From: Cryobacterium shii
Lineage (GTDB): Bacteria; Actinomycetota; Actinomycetes; Actinomycetales; Microbacteriaceae
Reading direction: 5' to 3'
Length of the DNA: 64,000 nt
Assembly (NCBI RefSeq): GCF_004402595.1
Contig: NZ_SOFY01000014.1
Span: 62,001-126,000 of the forward strand
Made by a program: the position numbers and the translations under genes. The notes under the pieces were generated by a model. It saw only the letters and a program-made list of their open reading frames with translations. It ran no database searches and was not told the origin of the DNA. Every line of letters starts with the position of its first letter. The first letter of the stretch is position 1. Positions 61,686 through 64,000 of the stretch are shown here, in pieces.

Positions 61686-63866
61686 ATGGCATACACCCGC
61701 CACCAGGCCGCCGGTTCGAATACCCGTGCCGCCGCCGGAGGTCGCCAGCGGCAGCGACCCCGTTCCCGTGACGATGACGCCCCCATCATCCCGATCCTCG
61801 CCCGCAAGGTGCGCGAGGTCGAGGCGAAGGCGCAGACCGGCGCGAAGCTCGGCCCGACCAACCGCACCAAGTACCAGGTCATCGCGCTGCTCATGCGCGA
61901 GGAGCGCGCCCGGGTCAAGGGCGACAAGGAACTCACCGACGCCAACCGCGCCGAACTCCTCAAGCGCCTCGACGGGATCGCGCAGATCCTGGCGAAGACC
62001 GCGGCACGCGACACCAGCCTGATCACCCTGCTCGAACCCGACGCGGGGGTGTCCACGGTCGCGCAGCGGTTCCGCCGCGACTGGCTGATCGAATCCGGCG
62101 CCGAGCTGTCCCCGGACGAGCTCATCATCACCCGGGAGCCCGAAGCCAAGCCCGAGATGCCGGTCAACCAGGTCATCCCGCAGTCGGTCAAGGCCCGGCA
62201 GCTGGCCAACCCGTTCCTCGCGCCCGATTTCAGTGCCGCGCAGGCTCCGCCGGTCGTCTCCGGCCGCCGTCTCGCCAACTGGGAGCTGATCGGCTCGCTG
62301 TTCAAATCCTTCGAGTACGGCTCCGGCGGCCAGGCCGCCAGCATGGACCTGCCCGAGGCGCCCCGCGTCGACCGGCTTTCGCCTCGCGGCATGGAGCTGA
62401 TGCGTCACCAGGCCCGGTTCGTCGAAAGCGCGCGCCTCGGCCACCGCAGCTACCTGCTCGCCGACGAGCCGGGACTCGGCAAGACGGCGCAGAGCCTGCT
62501 CGCGGCATCCGTCAGCGGGTCATACCCGCTGCTCGCCATCGTCCCCAACGTCGTCAAGATGAACTGGGTCCGTGAGGTGGAACTGTGGACGCCGAACCGC
62601 CGGGCCACCGTCATCCACGGTGACGGCGACACCCTCGACGCGTTCGCCGACGTGGTCATCGTCAACTACGACGTTCTCGACCGGCACCGCACCTGGCTCG
62701 GTACCCTCGGGTTCAAAGGCATGGTCGTCGACGAGGCGCACTTCATCAAGAACCTCCAGTCCCAGCGGTCCAAGCACGTGCTGGCCCTGGCCGAGCAGAT
62801 CCGCCGCCGCACCCCGGGAGGGAACCCGCTGCTGATGGCCCTGACCGGTACGCCGCTGATCAACGACGTCGACGATTTCCGTGCGATCTGGCAGTTCCTG
62901 GGCTGGATCGACGGCGACAAGCCCACCGCCAAGCTGATGGCCAGGCTCGAAGCCATCGGGCTGACCCCGGCGGATTCCGGCTTCTACTCCGCGGCGCGCG
63001 CCGCCGTGATCGACATGGGCATCGTGCGCCGCCGCAAGGTCGATGTCGCCGCCGACCTGCCGGCCAAGCGCATCGCCGACCTGCCGGTCGAGCTGGACGA
63101 CGACCTCGGGCGCTCCATCCGCCAGGCCGAACGCGAGCTCGCCGCCCGCCTGGTCACCCGGTACCACTCGCTCGTGGCCGCCCGCCACCCGGGCCAGACG
63201 CCGCCGGTGCTCGACGGCGAGCAGAGGGCCGCTTTCGTCCGCGCCGTCGCGCACGCCGAACTCGAGGAATCGAAGGGGCAGAGCACGGGGGAGAACGTCT
63301 TCACCATGGTGCGCAAGATCGGCCAGGCCAAGGCCGCCCTCGCGGCGGACTACGCCGTGCAGCTGGCACACTCGGTCGGCAAGGTCGTGTTCTTCGCCAA
63401 GCACATCGATGTGATGGATGCCGCGGAAGACATCTTCGCTCGGCGCGGCCTGCGCACGGTGTCCCTGCGCGGGGACCAGACCGCCCTGGCTCGCCAGGCG
63501 GCCATCGACGCCTTCAACGACGACCCGGGGGTGGCCGTCGTGGTCTGCTCCCTGTCCGCCGCCGGCGTCGGCGTCAACCTGCAGGCCGCATCCCACGTCG
63601 TGCTCGCCGAGCTCAGCTGGACCGCGGCGGAACAGACCCAGGCCATCGACCGGGTGCACCGGATCGGCCAGGACGAGCCGGTCACGGCCTGGCGGATCAT
63701 CGCCGCGCACACGATCGACGCGCGCATTGCCGAGCTGATCGGGAGCAAGCAGGGCCTCGCCGCCCGAGCCCTCGACGGCGCCGAGGAAGAAATCTCTTCC
63801 GCTGACTCCGTGCAGGCCAGCGCACTGATCTACCTGCTCACCCAGGCGCTCGACGGGGAGCTGTAG
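61686..63866 (+). CDS. SNF2-family DEAD/DEAH-box helicase
   Basis: 726 aa ATPase of the SWI2/SNF2 type. An N-terminal helical region of about 220 residues is unique to the group. The motor follows: DEPGLGKTAQSLL (Walker A near 264), VDEAHFIKN (DEAH), LTGTPLIND, then domain 2 with VVFFAKHIDVMD, SLSAAGVGVNLQAA and QAIDRVHRIGQ. Such proteins translocate on duplex DNA; partner and role are unknown, with no restriction or defence genes nearby. GGAGAAGA gives a good ribosome site. The 235-nt gap before it holds no recognisable gene. Confidence 0.88.
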   Translation: MAYTRHQAAGSNTRAAAGGRQRQRPRSRDDDAPIIPILARKVREVEAKAQTGAKLGPTNRTKYQVIALLMREERARVKGDKELTDANRAELLKRLDGIAQILAKTAARDTSLITLLEPDAGVSTVAQRFRRDWLIESGAELSPDELIITREPEAKPEMPVNQVIPQSVKARQLANPFLAPDFSAAQAPPVVSGRRLANWELIGSLFKSFEYGSGGQAASMDLPEAPRVDRLSPRGMELMRHQARFVESARLGHRSYLLADEPGLGKTAQSLLAASVSGSYPLLAIVPNVVKMNWVREVELWTPNRRATVIHGDGDTLDAFADVVIVNYDVLDRHRTWLGTLGFKGMVVDEAHFIKNLQSQRSKHVLALAEQIRRRTPGGNPLLMALTGTPLINDVDDFRAIWQFLGWIDGDKPTAKLMARLEAIGLTPADSGFYSAARAAVIDMGIVRRRKVDVAADLPAKRIADLPVELDDDLGRSIRQAERELAARLVTRYHSLVAARHPGQTPPVLDGEQRAAFVRAVAHAELEESKGQSTGENVFTMVRKIGQAKAALAADYAVQLAHSVGKVVFFAKHIDVMDAAEDIFARRGLRTVSLRGDQTALARQAAIDAFNDDPGVAVVVCSLSAAGVGVNLQAASHVVLAELSWTAAEQTQAIDRVHRIGQDEPVTAWRIIAAHTIDARIAELIGSKQGLAARALDGAEEEISSADSVQASALIYLLTQALDGEL

Positions 63867-63974
63867 GAAGCGCCCCTCACCGGCGTTGATTTGAAACCGG
63901 GCCCACCTCGGGTCCATCATGAGGAGGCGGTGAAGGCGCCGAACATGATCGCTCGCAACAAGGAGTAACCACAA

Positions 63975-64000
63975 ATGAAAATAGGTATCCTCACCAGCGG
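63975..64000 (+). CDS. pfkA: 6-phosphofructokinase, 5' end only
   Basis: The last 26 nt encode MKIGILTSG, the invariant N-terminus of bacterial ATP- or PPi-dependent phosphofructokinase (the phosphate-binding GG follows just beyond the edge). AAGGAG about 10 nt upstream supports the start. Only these codons are visible. Confidence 0.85.

Noticed and set aside
61711-61724. GGTTCGAATACC resembles a tRNA T-arm
   Set aside because: No acceptor stem, anticodon arm or D-arm can be folded around it, and it lies in frame at the start of the SNF2-family helicase gene.
61686-63866. SNF2-family helicase as part of a defence island
   Set aside because: Neighbours are DUF2207/DUF6804 and pfkA; no methylase, nuclease or known defence partner is adjacent.

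Overview
The window is a GC-rich, gene-dense actinobacterial chromosome segment with about 50 genes. The gene set and small marker families (DUF3107, DUF3117, DUF6113- and DUF6804-like proteins, a MgtE_N/PRC/CBS protein, AdnAB-NudC-UvrD2) point to Actinomycetia. Protein style and the recurrent GGCATCC/GGATGCC wording suggest Microbacteriaceae (Cryobacterium/Leifsonia-like), but genus is an inference. No tRNA, rRNA, CRISPR array, insertion sequence or prophage was found.

Layout: 0.2-12.4 kb holds two consecutive peptide-type ABC importer operons with different gene orders (binding protein-permease-permease-double ATPase, then permease-permease-double ATPase-binding protein), separated by a small PH-domain membrane protein. 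12.5-18.3 kb: typA, a small lipoprotein, a collapsed efeU iron-permease pseudogene that still has an intact iron-box-like palindrome, a PIG-L-like/membrane fusion protein whose zinc motif is lost, fdxA and dapC. 18.4-25.9 kb: citrate synthase, a penicillin-acylase-family hydrolase, divergent dapD/dapE and a PIG-V-like mannosyltransferase. 25.9-34.9 kb: DUF3117, an O-methyltransferase, tatB, an IclR regulator, PPK2, and a minus-strand operon (MgtE_N/CBS protein, DUF1003, Mrp, succinate-semialdehyde-type dehydrogenase). 34.9-42.7 kb: aminopeptidase P, an EEP phosphatase, a PHP phosphoesterase, a DEAD-box RNA helicase, a ferritin-like protein, a small membrane protein and DUF3107. 42.7-53.3 kb is a DNA-repair block: AdnA- and AdnB-like helicase-nucleases, a degenerate phosphotransferase, NudC and a short UvrD2. 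53.3-54.1 kb is a gene-free stretch full of repeats. 54.1-64 kb: two SGNH proteins (one without its nucleophile serine), a P-loop kinase, an orphan cyclodehydratase/E1-like protein, a DUF2867 SDR, a CsoR/RcnR-type regulator with its operator, a DUF2207 protein, a SNF2-family helicase and the first codons of pfkA.

Functional links: dapC, dapD and dapE belong to the succinylase route to meso-diaminopimelate/lysine. The AdnAB pair should resect double-strand breaks and sits beside NudC and UvrD2 in an order I recall from mycobacteria. The typA...fdxA-dapC...dapD/dapE...DUF3117...O-methyltransferase...tatB...mrp-DUF1003-MgtE_N order also resembles the M. tuberculosis Rv1165-Rv1232c region (from memory).

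Three features cut across the window. First, many single genes have a TANNNT hexamer exactly 6 nt (sometimes 7-8) before the start codon, implying widespread leaderless transcription. Second, the 9-mer ACGGATGCC/GGCATCCGT occurs at least 24 times, roughly thirty times the base-composition expectation, in coding and non-coding DNA. Third, several families of dispersed or isolated inverted repeats occupy gene borders.
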